A stretch of DNA of 23,413 bases. Source: Acidaminobacter sp. (GTDB taxonomy: Bacteria; Bacillota_A; Clostridia; Peptostreptococcales; Acidaminobacteraceae). The stretch spans positions 1 to 23,413 of the forward strand of contig WXFH01000296.1 in assembly GCA_009881125.1 (NCBI GenBank), read 5' to 3'. This document shows positions 8,043 to 16,273 of this stretch, in pieces. Numbering within the stretch: the stretch's first letter is position 1; each line of letters starts with the position of its first letter. The translations under genes were made by a program, and so were the position numbers. The notes beneath the pieces were generated by a model. That model was not told the DNA's origin, ran no database searches, and was given only the letters and a program-made list of their open reading frames with translations.

Positions 8043-9325
8043 TCGCAACCTTATTTGTCACCTTTCTGACCCTCCTCGTCCTCTCTTTTCCAATTGCGGC
8101 AGCGCAATCCATTGCATCGGTACTGCTTATTTTCAGCGATGATCCACTCTCCATAGAGAGCTATACAAAAGCAATTGTTTCCGGATTCAACTCGTTTCCA
8201 TTGGTTGCCATTCCGCTGTTCACTTTCGCCGGCGACATAATGGGCAAAGGCGGTATTTCAAAACGGTTGATCAATACATCGAAAATATTTTTAGGAAATG
8301 TAACGGGTGGACTTGGCATTGTATCCGTCGTCGCCTGCATGATATTCGCAGCGATCTCCGGCACCGGTTCTGCAACCGTGGCTGCTATAGGACTGATAAT
8401 GGTGCCCGAAATGGTAAAAGCCGGGTATGATCGAGCCTACAGCGCGTCCTTGGTAGCTACGGCAGGGACTATTGGAACAATTATTCCTCCGAGTATTTGT
8501 ATGGTCGTTTATGCCATAGCAGCCGGAACGTCAGTTACTGCAATGTTTACAGCCGGTTTCCCGGTGGGAATTATTGTTGGAACAGCACTTTGCATTTACA
8601 CTTACATATCCAGCAAAAAGAATGGCTACAAGCCAGTGATCATTCGTTATACTTTTAAGGAGATCATTGGGATCTTTATAGATGCCATTCCTTCTTTTGC
8701 TGTTCCACTCATTGTACTTGGCGGAATCTATGGCGGCGTGTTTACACCAACGGAAGCGGCCGCGGCAGGATGCTTCCTGGGCGTTCTGATCAGTGTCTTA
8801 ATCTATAAGGAAGTCAAGATTTCCGAGATTCCTTATCTTGCTTTTCGTTCGGTTTACATCAGTTCGCCGGTCATGTTTATCATTGGTGTCTCCACCGGAT
8901 TTGGCAGACTTCTTGCTATTACGCAAATGCCTATCAAAATAGCGGATTTGATCCTGAGCATTACTTCAAGTACAATTTTGCTGATGTTATTGATTAACGT
9001 GCTGCTCCTGATCGTTGGAACCTTCATGGAAACCAATGCAGCCATCATTATTTTAACGCCTATTCTTTTGCCGATGGTTACCGCAATTGGCATCAACCCT
9101 GTTCACTTTGGCATGGTGATGATTTTAAACCTCGCGATTGGCTTTGTCACTCCTCCGGTAGGTGCGAACTTGTTCATGGCAAGCGAAATCTCGCGGGTTC
9201 GGTTTGACATACTGGCAAAAACCATTTGGCCTTGGGTATTTGTAATGGTATGTGTCTTAATGCTGATCACTTATGTACCTGAAATTTCACTCTTCTTACC
9301 AAGAATGCTGGGCATCAGAATTTAA
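8039..9325 (+). CDS. TRAP transporter large permease (DctM family)
   Basis: Large membrane subunit, 428 residues, which carries out ion-driven uptake of the acid delivered by the receptor. It has many hydrophobic helices across its length and DctM landmarks: FPLVAIPLFTFAGDIMGKGG near 52, a Gly/Ala/Ser-rich AAISGTGSATVAAIG helix near 103, GTIIPPSICMVVYA near 145, and FVTPPVGANLFMAS near 366. The start is TTG 8039, which overlaps the DctQ stop and is placed by GGGGAGGT at 8023-8030. It is the last gene of the first sigma-54 operon, followed by a strong terminator. Confidence 0.93.
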   Translation: MIATLFVTFLTLLVLSFPIAAAQSIASVLLIFSDDPLSIESYTKAIVSGFNSFPLVAIPLFTFAGDIMGKGGISKRLINTSKIFLGNVTGGLGIVSVVACMIFAAISGTGSATVAAIGLIMVPEMVKAGYDRAYSASLVATAGTIGTIIPPSICMVVYAIAAGTSVTAMFTAGFPVGIIVGTALCIYTYISSKKNGYKPVIIRYTFKEIIGIFIDAIPSFAVPLIVLGGIYGGVFTPTEAAAAGCFLGVLISVLIYKEVKISEIPYLAFRSVYISSPVMFIIGVSTGFGRLLAITQMPIKIADLILSITSSTILLMLLINVLLLIVGTFMETNAAIIILTPILLPMVTAIGINPVHFGMVMILNLAIGFVTPPVGANLFMASEISRVRFDILAKTIWPWVFVMVCVLMLITYVPEISLFLPRMLGIRI

Positions 9326-9354
9326 TACGACGTGATCAGGCAGTGCGTTAAATG

Positions 9355-9388
9355 AAAAAAGACTGGAAGTGCGACCAGTCTTTTTTTT
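9355..9388 (+). terminator. Strong Rho-independent terminator of the UroD/TRAP operon
   Basis: AAAAAAGACTGG (9355-9366) pairs with CCAGTCTTTTTT (9375-9386) around an 8-base loop, within a run of eight T. The symmetry would also allow termination of minus-strand transcripts. Confidence 0.92.
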
Positions 9389-9607
9389 ATACAGCAGGAT
9401 TTCAATGCAACTGCGATGCACCAGCAAATCAATTAGATGCAAATATGCATCAAATGAGTTGAACTATTTATAAAACAAAGCGGTATGACGGGATTTACTG
9501 AACCGGACTTCTAAATATTGGTGCAATATTGGATAAATTTTCAAATGATTGTTCGATAATGGCTGAAAATTGCAATATTTTTAGTAATTTTCATCATAAT
9601 TGCGAGT
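9389..9607 (+). promoter_or_regulatory. Intergenic control region upstream of the second sigma-54 promoter
   Basis: This non-coding stretch contains GATGCA-AATA-TGCATC (9436-9451), the inverted repeat AATATTG-GTG-CAATATT (9514-9530, about 110 bases before the predicted start), the 15-mer shared with 4311-4325 (9536-9550), and another TGCAATATT at 9571-9579. The distance suits an upstream activator site for a sigma-54 enhancer-binding protein. No gene is seen. Confidence 0.45.
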
Positions 9608-9623
9608 TGGCATTAAAGTTGCT
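9608..9623 (+). promoter_or_regulatory. Sigma-54 (-24/-12) promoter for the catabolic operon
   Basis: TGGCAT-TAAAG-TTGCT has the invariant GG and GC 10 bases apart and one deviation (T for C) from TGGCAC. Transcription should begin near 9634, leaving a leader of about 54 bases before the ATG at 9688. The GTG-started reading at 9646 has no ribosome binding site. Confidence 0.8.
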
Positions 9624-9687
9624 ATTTATATAGTTAGTCAGAAAGTTGTGGTTTATCAAAAAACGAAAATTGAAAGGTGGAACTAAT

Positions 9688-10500
9688 ATGCCAGGACAAA
9701 ACTCTCATTGGTGGCAATACAAAAGTTGGAACGAAATAGTTGATCATGCCAAAGAATGCGATATCGCAATTATTCCTCTAGGATCTATTGAACAACACGG
9801 GCATCACTTGCCAACCGGACATGACACACTTCAATTGTTCCCAATGCTTGAAAGAATCGCCGAGCAAACCGGTGCTATTCTGATGCCTTGCCCGTGGTAT
9901 GGCGCTCATCCGCATCATCACTGGAATTTTCCTGGAACAGTACCACTTTCAAATGATACTTGTAAAGCGATGATCAAAGACATTGTCAGAGGTGCTGCTG
10001 TAGCGGGCTTCAATAAATTTATTTTATTCTTTGGACATGGCCAGGCATTTGTAACCAATTATACAGTTCAGGATCTTGGTCAGGAAGGCTTTTATGTGTT
10101 GTCAGTCATGTTTCAGAACTCTGTCAGAGATGTGCATGATGAGATTTTCGAGACGCCATTCTGGCATGCGGATGAAGCCGAAACCTCCATTGCACTTTCG
10201 CTGTTCCCGGAATACACAGATATGAGCAAAGCCGTTGTAGAATATGCGACGCCGCTTCTTAGCAGAGAATTCCTTACGGGGCCAACTCAAATGACGTCTT
10301 CAAAACCTCTTAGATTTGATGAAGGCACAGTCAGCGCTCCTGAATACAAGGATCTAAAAATTGGCGTTGTTGGGGATCCTACTCTAGCTACAAAAGAAAA
10401 AGGAGATAAATACGTCGATGCCATTGTTGAGAGAATGGTCAACCTGGTAAACAGTATTAAAAAAGACTACCCTGCTGGTGTCAAGATTGAAACCAACTAG
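9688..10500 (+). CDS. Creatininase-family metal-dependent amidohydrolase
   Basis: Member of the creatininase (creatinine amidohydrolase) fold, 270 residues, whose known members hydrolyse cyclic or linear amides with divalent metal ions. The metal site is visible as GSIEQHGHHLPTGHD (E35, H37, D46), GHG with H117, and HADEAETS (160-167, E165). The usual HAGxxET reads HAD here, and the usual NGHGGN reads FGHGQA, so the pocket differs from creatininase itself. The start ATG 9688 follows AAAGGTGG. As first gene of a carbon-catabolic operon without a creatinase gene, it probably opens a lactam, lactone or amide in another substrate. The exact reaction is unknown. Confidence 0.85.
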   Translation: MPGQNSHWWQYKSWNEIVDHAKECDIAIIPLGSIEQHGHHLPTGHDTLQLFPMLERIAEQTGAILMPCPWYGAHPHHHWNFPGTVPLSNDTCKAMIKDIVRGAAVAGFNKFILFFGHGQAFVTNYTVQDLGQEGFYVLSVMFQNSVRDVHDEIFETPFWHADEAETSIALSLFPEYTDMSKAVVEYATPLLSREFLTGPTQMTSSKPLRFDEGTVSAPEYKDLKIGVVGDPTLATKEKGDKYVDAIVERMVNLVNSIKKDYPAGVKIETN

Positions 10501-10547
10501 TGTTTACAGAACGCCGGTATCACTTAGGGAAATAAGGGGTAATGTGC

Positions 10548-11312
10548 ATGATTAGGAAAAATAAGCTAAAGCAGCTGATCAAGGATGGCGGCTTTGCCAT
10601 CGGAACCTTTGTTAAGTCAAATGATCCTGCGGTTGCGGAGATTCTGGGTTTTTCCGGGCTGGATTTCATAGTTCTGGACAATGAGCACGTTGCAATGAGT
10701 CGAGACAGCATGATTAATATGATTCGCAGCGCGGATTCAACAGGCATTGTTCCAATAGTAAGAGTCAGAGAAAACAGGCCTGTAGAAATATTACAGGCCT
10801 TGGATTCCGGGGCATTGGGAGTTCAGGTTCCAAATGTGGATACAAAAGAAGAAGCCGCTGCTTTGATTGAGAGTGTCAAATATAATCCCATCGGCAAAAG
10901 AGGCTTTTCTCCAACTACTCGCGCAGCTGCCTACGGTTTGATGGACAAGAAAGAGTATGTGGCATTGTCCAATCAAGAAACGCTTGTAGTCGCGCACTGT
11001 GAAACGACAACTTGTATGGAGAACCTGGATGAAATTTTAACGCTGGACTACCTGGATGTCATCTTCATTGGTCCAATGGATTTATCTCAGTCTCTTGGTG
11101 TCATGGGTGAGGCCAACCATCCAAAAGTTATTGAAAGTATTGAGATGATCATTAAGAAAGTTCTTGGTGCGGGCAAAGCGGTGGGCATTGTTTCAAGCCC
11201 GGCACAGGCTAATGATTATATTGCAAAAGGCGTCCAATATTTACTGATCAGCACGGATCAAGGCATGATTGCTTCAGCGGCTCAAAAGATCGCGGCAGAT
11301 CTCAAGAAATAA
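10548..11312 (+). CDS. HpcH/HpaI-family class II aldolase
   Basis: Metal-dependent aldolase of the HpcH/HpaI family, which cleaves 2-oxo-4-hydroxy acids to pyruvate (or a related oxo acid) and an aldehyde. Landmarks are H47 in the DNEH segment, R72 in VRVRE, the GVQVPNV strand near 91, metal ligand E152 in the CET motif, and D178 in GPMDLS. The length of 254 residues is normal for the family. The ATG at 10548 is preferred over ATG 10542 because AAGGGG ends at 10539, which leaves a better spacer. The aldehyde product would be a natural substrate for the AOR or the GAPDH-like enzyme encoded in the same operon. The specific substrate is unknown. Confidence 0.9.
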   Translation: MIRKNKLKQLIKDGGFAIGTFVKSNDPAVAEILGFSGLDFIVLDNEHVAMSRDSMINMIRSADSTGIVPIVRVRENRPVEILQALDSGALGVQVPNVDTKEEAAALIESVKYNPIGKRGFSPTTRAAAYGLMDKKEYVALSNQETLVVAHCETTTCMENLDEILTLDYLDVIFIGPMDLSQSLGVMGEANHPKVIESIEMIIKKVLGAGKAVGIVSSPAQANDYIAKGVQYLLISTDQGMIASAAQKIAADLKK

Positions 11313-11350
11313 TTGGATGGCGTTAAACAACGCGAAAAGGGGCGAAGCCT

Positions 11351-12322
11351 TTGTATAAGGTATTCCTGACAGAACCGATTCATCCGGACGGCATTGAGCT
11401 TTTGGAAACTGTAGCAGAAGTTGTCCGTGGAACGTCAGTGGAAGCGCAGACTATTGTGAAGGAAGCTCAGGACTGCGACGCCATGCTTGTACGTTCGGCT
11501 TATGTAACCAGCGAGATGATGGCGGCACTTCCAAAACTCAAAATTGTCGCAAAACACGGTATTGGTGTAGACAACATTGATGTTGAGGCGGCGACGCAAA
11601 GCGGGATTATGGTTGTGAATGCACCGGAGGCAAATATTAATGCGGTCGCAGAGCATGCCTTTGCACTGATTATGGCACTTTCAAAGAACTTATTGTTTTT
11701 AGACCGTAATTTGCGAAACGGCGACTTCAAAGCAAGAAACAAGTACCCTTGCACTGAAATCAAAGGCAAAGTTATAGGCTTGATTGGTCTGGGGCGCATA
11801 TCAAAGTTGCTGGCTATGAAGATTAAATCCCTGGATGTTCGAGTGATCGCCTATGATCCGTTTGTTTCAGAAGACAGCAGAGCCTTTGCATCCTCTGAGG
11901 GGATTGATCTCGTTGAAACCTTGGATGAAATTTTAACCCTCTCAGATCTTGTTTCGATTCATGTTCCGCTGACGAATGACACCAGAGGGATGTTTGACAA
12001 AGCGGCATTGTCGAAAATGAAGTCCGAATCTTATCTGATCAATGTAGCTCGCGGTCATATAGTGGATGAGGACGCATTATATGAGGCGCTAAAGAATCAA
12101 AAGATTAAAGGTGCGGCACTGGACGTATTCGCTGAAGAGCCGCCGGCAAAAGATCACCCGTTGTTTCAGCTTGATAATATCATTGTTTCCCCGCATAACG
12201 CAGCATTGACCCACGAGGCACTCTGTGCTATGGCAACTCACTCTGCTCAAGGTATTGTTGAGTTTCTGTCAAATAGGGAACCAAGGAATATAGTAAATCG
12301 AAATGTTTTAAAAACTCCTTAA
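11351..12322 (+). CDS. D-2-hydroxyacid dehydrogenase (3-phosphoglycerate dehydrogenase-like)
   Basis: NAD-dependent 2-hydroxyacid dehydrogenase of 323 residues, the short form without the ACT/ASB regulatory domains. The catalytic set is present: R234 in NVARG, E263 in AEEPP and H282 in SPHNA. The nucleotide loop GLIGLGRIS (143-151) has Ser where the last Gly of GxGxxG is usual, and D169 after the second strand favours NAD over NADP. TTG 11351 is the start, 8 bases after AAAAGGGG. In this operon it would interconvert a 2-hydroxy and a 2-oxo acid, for example before the aldolase step. Serine biosynthesis is unlikely because no serB or serC neighbour is present. Confidence 0.88.
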   Translation: MYKVFLTEPIHPDGIELLETVAEVVRGTSVEAQTIVKEAQDCDAMLVRSAYVTSEMMAALPKLKIVAKHGIGVDNIDVEAATQSGIMVVNAPEANINAVAEHAFALIMALSKNLLFLDRNLRNGDFKARNKYPCTEIKGKVIGLIGLGRISKLLAMKIKSLDVRVIAYDPFVSEDSRAFASSEGIDLVETLDEILTLSDLVSIHVPLTNDTRGMFDKAALSKMKSESYLINVARGHIVDEDALYEALKNQKIKGAALDVFAEEPPAKDHPLFQLDNIIVSPHNAALTHEALCAMATHSAQGIVEFLSNREPRNIVNRNVLKTP

Positions 12323-12351
12323 TATACTTGTTGGAAAGCGAGGCTTAGTTA

Positions 12352-14250
12352 ATGGAAAACATGATAATTCCTCCATTGAAGGATGGCAGAAAGCTATTAA
12401 GAGTTAATCTGACTACTGGTGAAGTCAAGACTGAAATGATAGCAGAAAGAATTCTCAGACGCTATTATGGCGGCGGTGCACTGGCGACTTACTTCTTGCT
12501 CAATGAACTGAAACCGGGCATCGATCCGCTGGGTGAAGAAAATCTATTGGTTATTACCTGCAGCGTTTTGACTGGAACTTTAATCCCGGGCGCATCCAGA
12601 TATACTATAGCCTCCAAATCACCATTGACGAATGGGTTTGCGGAATCAGAGGCGGGCGGATTTTGGGGTCCTCAACTCGCAAAAGCCGGATACATTGGGA
12701 TCATCATTTCAGGTGTTTCTGAAAAACCTGTTTACTTATGGATTCACAACGAAAAGGTCGAGATTAGAGACGCATCCCATCTGACGGGGAAATCCACAGG
12801 TGAAGTAGAAGGGCTGATTCGCGAAGAGCTGGGTGACAACAAAATTGTCATAGCCCAGACCGGCCCGGCAGGTGAAAAGCTGGTCAAATATGCTTGTGTG
12901 TTAAACAATCTAAAACATGCCAACGGAAGAACGGGCATGGGCGCAGTCTTTGGCTCAAAGAAGCTCAGAGGGATCGCGGTGCGTGGAACTTTGGATATGC
13001 CGGTCGCAAATCCTGATGCAGTGAAGGAACACGTCAAATGGTTCGGCGAAAACTGGAAAAACAACACTAGTAATGTTCGCTTGAATAAATATGGAACGGC
13101 GCATTCCATCTCGGGCCTTCAAAACACAGGGACACTCCCTAGCTATAACTGGAGAGACGGTGAATTTAAAGACGCAGAAAAGTTCTATGGTGAAACCATG
13201 ACGGACACCATTTTGCTTAAAAATGAAGGCTGCTATGCTTGTCCTGTCAGATGCAAACGGGTCGTCAGCGGTACGGAATATAACGTGGACCCAATTTATG
13301 GCGGACCTGAATATGAGACGATTGGTGGATTTGGTTCAATTTGCGGCATCTCCGATCTCCCGGCAATATCAAAGGCTCATGAAATGTGCAATGCAGTCGG
13401 TTTGGATACGGTATCTACCTCGGTTGCAATTGGCTTTGCAATGGAATGCTATGAAAAGGGCATCATAACCGACAAAGATACAAATGGCGTAAAGCTCGAC
13501 TGGGGCAATATAGAGTCTATGCTGAAGATGATCGACATGATCGCCAACGGCGAAGCAATAGGCAAACTTCTGGGAGAAGGCGTTGCAAAAGCTGCGAAAG
13601 TACTGGGACATGACAGTGATAAATTCGCTATGGAAGTAAAAGGACAAGAATTCGCGGCTCATGATCCGAGAGGTAAAACAGGCGTTGGTTTAGGCTTCGC
13701 CATTTCTCCAACAGGTGCGGATCATCTTGAAATCGCTCATGACGGTGGATTTGCGGACTACACGATTGCGCTCGAAAACGTTGCGCCAATTGGAATTCAC
13801 GAGCCTGTAGACATGGTTGCGCTGACAAATGAGAAATTGAGGCTGTTTTACAAACTTCAACAGGTCTGCAGTCTAAATAACAGCACTGGGATGTGTAATC
13901 TTGTCATGGCACCCGCATTTACCTTCCCGTTTGATAAATTTATTGAGGTCGTCGGAGCTGTTACCGGCTGGAGAATTAGCATGTATGAGCTTATGATGCT
14001 TGGTGAAAGAGCCAACAACATGGCAAGGTGCTTCAATGTCAGAGAAGGCTTTACCGCTGCGGATGACCGACTCCCTGAACGCTGCTTTGAGCCACTTGGA
14101 AACGGTGCAAGAAAAGGACAGTTTCTTGATAAGCAAGAATTCAGAAGCTTTATTGATAACTATTACAGCATTTGTGGCTGGGACACAGAAGGTGTTCCAA
14201 CACCTGCAAAACTTATCGAACTTGAACTGGAATGGATTAAGTTGTCATAA
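12352..14250 (+). CDS. Tungsten-type aldehyde:ferredoxin oxidoreductase (AOR family)
   Basis: Oxidises an aldehyde to a carboxylic acid with ferredoxin as electron acceptor, using a bis-pterin tungsten (or molybdenum) cofactor and one 4Fe-4S cluster; cytoplasmic. The 632 residues cover the whole family length. The cluster cysteines appear as C294-x2-C297-x3-C301 and C515 (STGMCNL). Other landmarks are YYGGGALATYFL near 38, the pterin-binding region NGRTGMGAVFGSKKLRGIAV (191-210), HDPRGKTG near 437 and GADHLEIAHDGG near 455. ATG 12352 follows an AGCGAGG site. The MoaD-like protein encoded at 4481-4708 may support its cofactor. Its operon position suggests that it acts on the aldolase or isomerase aldehyde product rather than as a general detoxifier. 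Confidence 0.93.
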   Translation: MENMIIPPLKDGRKLLRVNLTTGEVKTEMIAERILRRYYGGGALATYFLLNELKPGIDPLGEENLLVITCSVLTGTLIPGASRYTIASKSPLTNGFAESEAGGFWGPQLAKAGYIGIIISGVSEKPVYLWIHNEKVEIRDASHLTGKSTGEVEGLIREELGDNKIVIAQTGPAGEKLVKYACVLNNLKHANGRTGMGAVFGSKKLRGIAVRGTLDMPVANPDAVKEHVKWFGENWKNNTSNVRLNKYGTAHSISGLQNTGTLPSYNWRDGEFKDAEKFYGETMTDTILLKNEGCYACPVRCKRVVSGTEYNVDPIYGGPEYETIGGFGSICGISDLPAISKAHEMCNAVGLDTVSTSVAIGFAMECYEKGIITDKDTNGVKLDWGNIESMLKMIDMIANGEAIGKLLGEGVAKAAKVLGHDSDKFAMEVKGQEFAAHDPRGKTGVGLGFAISPTGADHLEIAHDGGFADYTIALENVAPIGIHEPVDMVALTNEKLRLFYKLQQVCSLNNSTGMCNLVMAPAFTFPFDKFIEVVGAVTGWRISMYELMMLGERANNMARCFNVREGFTAADDRLPERCFEPLGNGARKGQFLDKQEFRSFIDNYYSICGWDTEGVPTPAKLIELELEWIKLS

Positions 14251-14297
14251 TAACAGGCGGTTTTAGACTCAGACTATTTGAAAAGAGGTCGATTGTT

Positions 14298-15152
14298 GTG
14301 AATGAGCATACCAGCTTGCATAGGTTTAAAGGCGAGGCGCAGTATGAACGCGTTATTACTTCAGAAAACTCAAAGTTAAAATTCATGGGCTTTGACAGGG
14401 TTCTTCTCAAAGCAGGCGAAGCAATGGAACGAGACATTGTCGGTGAAGAAATCGTACTTGTTTTAATCGAAGGCGACATGACGATCTCTGTAGAGTGGAA
14501 CGGCGAAACTCACATCAACAATCGGCAGGGCGTTCGTAAAAGTGTTTACAAAGAGCGGCCTTATGCGGTTTATATGCCGCCGGGAAGCAAAATGACCCTG
14601 AGTACGGAAGGGGGCGTGGAGGCCAGAATCTTCTGCGCACCATGTGAAGAAGGCAATCCTCCTTATTTCTGTACCCCTGACAATGTGGATGAAGGCACGC
14701 CGGGCGCCATGAATATGAAGAGGAAGTACCGATTTGTCTTTGGACCTCCGGGACAAAACAATGACACAGTTACCAAGAAACTGATTGTTGGAGAGTCCGT
14801 ATCGGTCCCGGGCGGGTGGATTGGATTCCCAGCCCACAGACATGATTATGACACAAAGGATGAAACGGAACTCGAGGAAGTATTTTCCTTCAAAGTTTAT
14901 GGTCCAAGGGGCGGTTATGTCATTCAGCATTCCTATGAGCTTGAGCCTAGATGGGATGAATTCAATGTTATTGAAGATGATCTTTGTGCAGTAGCACTGC
15001 CAAAAGGCTATCATACTTCCATGGCTGTTCCGGGATGTGTTGAATACCTGCTCTGGGGTTTGGCTGGTGACAAAGGCAAAGACTATGTGCTCAAGTTTGA
15101 CCATAGACTTGAGTGGATCAGAGAAGCCGAAAACCTCTTTCCAACGTTTTAA
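14298..15152 (+). CDS. IolB-family (5-deoxy-glucuronate isomerase-like) cupin isomerase
   Basis: Bicupin isomerase of 284 residues strongly resembling IolB, which converts 5-deoxy-glucuronate to 5-dehydro-2-deoxygluconate in inositol catabolism. The C-terminal cupin carries the expected metal ligands: H180 and H182 in PAHRHD, a Glu in the ETELEEV segment (about 193), and H239 in LPKGYH, followed by a WGLAGDKG segment like the IolB end. GTG 14298 follows AAAGAGGT by 8 bases. No other iol gene (iolC, iolD, iolE, iolG or iolJ) is in the window, so the substrate is probably another aldehyde-acid such as a uronate or deoxyuronate. Aldose-ketose isomerisation is the most likely chemistry. Confidence 0.86.
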   Translation: MNEHTSLHRFKGEAQYERVITSENSKLKFMGFDRVLLKAGEAMERDIVGEEIVLVLIEGDMTISVEWNGETHINNRQGVRKSVYKERPYAVYMPPGSKMTLSTEGGVEARIFCAPCEEGNPPYFCTPDNVDEGTPGAMNMKRKYRFVFGPPGQNNDTVTKKLIVGESVSVPGGWIGFPAHRHDYDTKDETELEEVFSFKVYGPRGGYVIQHSYELEPRWDEFNVIEDDLCAVALPKGYHTSMAVPGCVEYLLWGLAGDKGKDYVLKFDHRLEWIREAENLFPTF

Positions 15153-15250
15153 TAAGTGAGAACATCGTCAATTAGTGATTTGGAAACGATTTCGAATACA
15201 AGATGTACACTAGAAGGTCGGATTTTTCATTCCAAGTTGGAGGTCATAGT

Positions 15251-16273
15251 ATGGTTAGAGTTGGTGTAGCAGGTTATGGCGTTATTGGACAGAGATTGGC
15301 TGACGGTATAGCGCTTCAAAAAGATATGGAGCTTGTGGGCGTTGTTGACGTTGCGCCGACCCTGTCAGTAAAGGCGTTGAAAGAGAAAGGCATGCCTTAT
15401 GCCTTTTACGCAGCGACTGAGGAAAGTATTCCAAACCTTGAGAAGCACGGCATTCCTGTCTCCGGAACTATGGAGGACATGCTCAAAAAGGTAGATATCA
15501 TGCTGGACGCTACTGGAGCGGGCATCGGTGCAAAGAATAAGGTTCTCTATGAAAAGTATGGCGTTAAGGCAGTATTTCAAGGCGGAGAAAGCAATAACGT
15601 CGCGGATGTCTTTTTTCACGGTTATGCGAACTATGAAGAAGGATTGGGCAAAAATTTCCTCAAACTGACTTCCTGCAATACAACTGGACTCATCAGAGCC
15701 ATTGATTGTCTGGACAGAAAAGTCGGCATAGAAAAAGTGGCGATTACAATAGTCAGACGCGTCGCTGATCCTGGCGATTACCACAGAGGTCTCACCAATG
15801 CGCTGCAAGTAGATAAGGCGCCAAACCACCAGGCTATTGATTTGATGACGATCATGCCGCATATTGACGCTACCGGTCTGCTGATTCATACACCTGTAAC
15901 ACACGGCCATTTCATTTCAGTTGTAGCAACTCCAAAAGCTGATATGGAGATAGATGAGGTCATTGCAGCATTTTCTGAGCATGATCGCATCAGAGTCGTC
16001 AGCATTGACGAGGGTTTTCTCGGAAACGCGTCTCTTTTCAGATATGCCAGAGATCTTGGAAATCCAAGAGGTGACATGTATGAAATTGCGGTCTGGAGAG
16101 ATACTGTCGTAAAATCCGGAAAAGATATAATGTTTGGCATTCATATCCCTCAAGAGTCGGTCACCATTCCTGAGACGATTGACGCTGTCAGAGCTGCGCT
16201 TGGAATGGAAACGGACAGATTGAAAGCAGTCGGTGAGACGAACAAATATCTGGGGATGGGAGCATGGAAGTAA
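15251..16273 (+). CDS. Archaeal-type (type II) glyceraldehyde-3-phosphate dehydrogenase-like protein
   Basis: Phosphorylating aldehyde dehydrogenase of the archaeal GAPDH class, 340 residues. It has an N-terminal Rossmann loop GYGVIGQR, the catalytic SCNTTGL motif with C142, IVRRVADP (R169, R170), and H218 in THGH, which aligns with the catalytic histidine of archaeal GAPDH. D33 after the second strand suggests NAD. The loop that reads about PSHHGPD in archaeal GAPDH reads PNHQAID here (191-197), so the substrate may not be glyceraldehyde 3-phosphate. ATG 15251 is chosen because GGAGG lies 7 bases upstream. It overlaps the PGK-like gene by 10 bases. Glycolytic bacterial GAPDHs belong to a different class, which makes this a rare find in a Firmicute. 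Confidence 0.88.
   Translation: MVRVGVAGYGVIGQRLADGIALQKDMELVGVVDVAPTLSVKALKEKGMPYAFYAATEESIPNLEKHGIPVSGTMEDMLKKVDIMLDATGAGIGAKNKVLYEKYGVKAVFQGGESNNVADVFFHGYANYEEGLGKNFLKLTSCNTTGLIRAIDCLDRKVGIEKVAITIVRRVADPGDYHRGLTNALQVDKAPNHQAIDLMTIMPHIDATGLLIHTPVTHGHFISVVATPKADMEIDEVIAAFSEHDRIRVVSIDEGFLGNASLFRYARDLGNPRGDMYEIAVWRDTVVKSGKDIMFGIHIPQESVTIPETIDAVRAALGMETDRLKAVGETNKYLGMGAWK

Noticed and set aside
9688..10500. A creatinine degradation pathway
   Set aside because: Only the hydrolase fold matches; no creatinase, sarcosine or urea-handling genes are present.
14463..15104. Long open frame of 213 codons on the minus strand inside the IolB-like gene
   Set aside because: It lies fully antisense to a well supported gene, has no ribosome binding site, and its translation resembles no known family.
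15365..15910. Open frame of 181 codons on the minus strand inside the GAPDH-like gene
   Set aside because: It is antisense to a gene with clear catalytic motifs; its composition is typical of a shadow frame.
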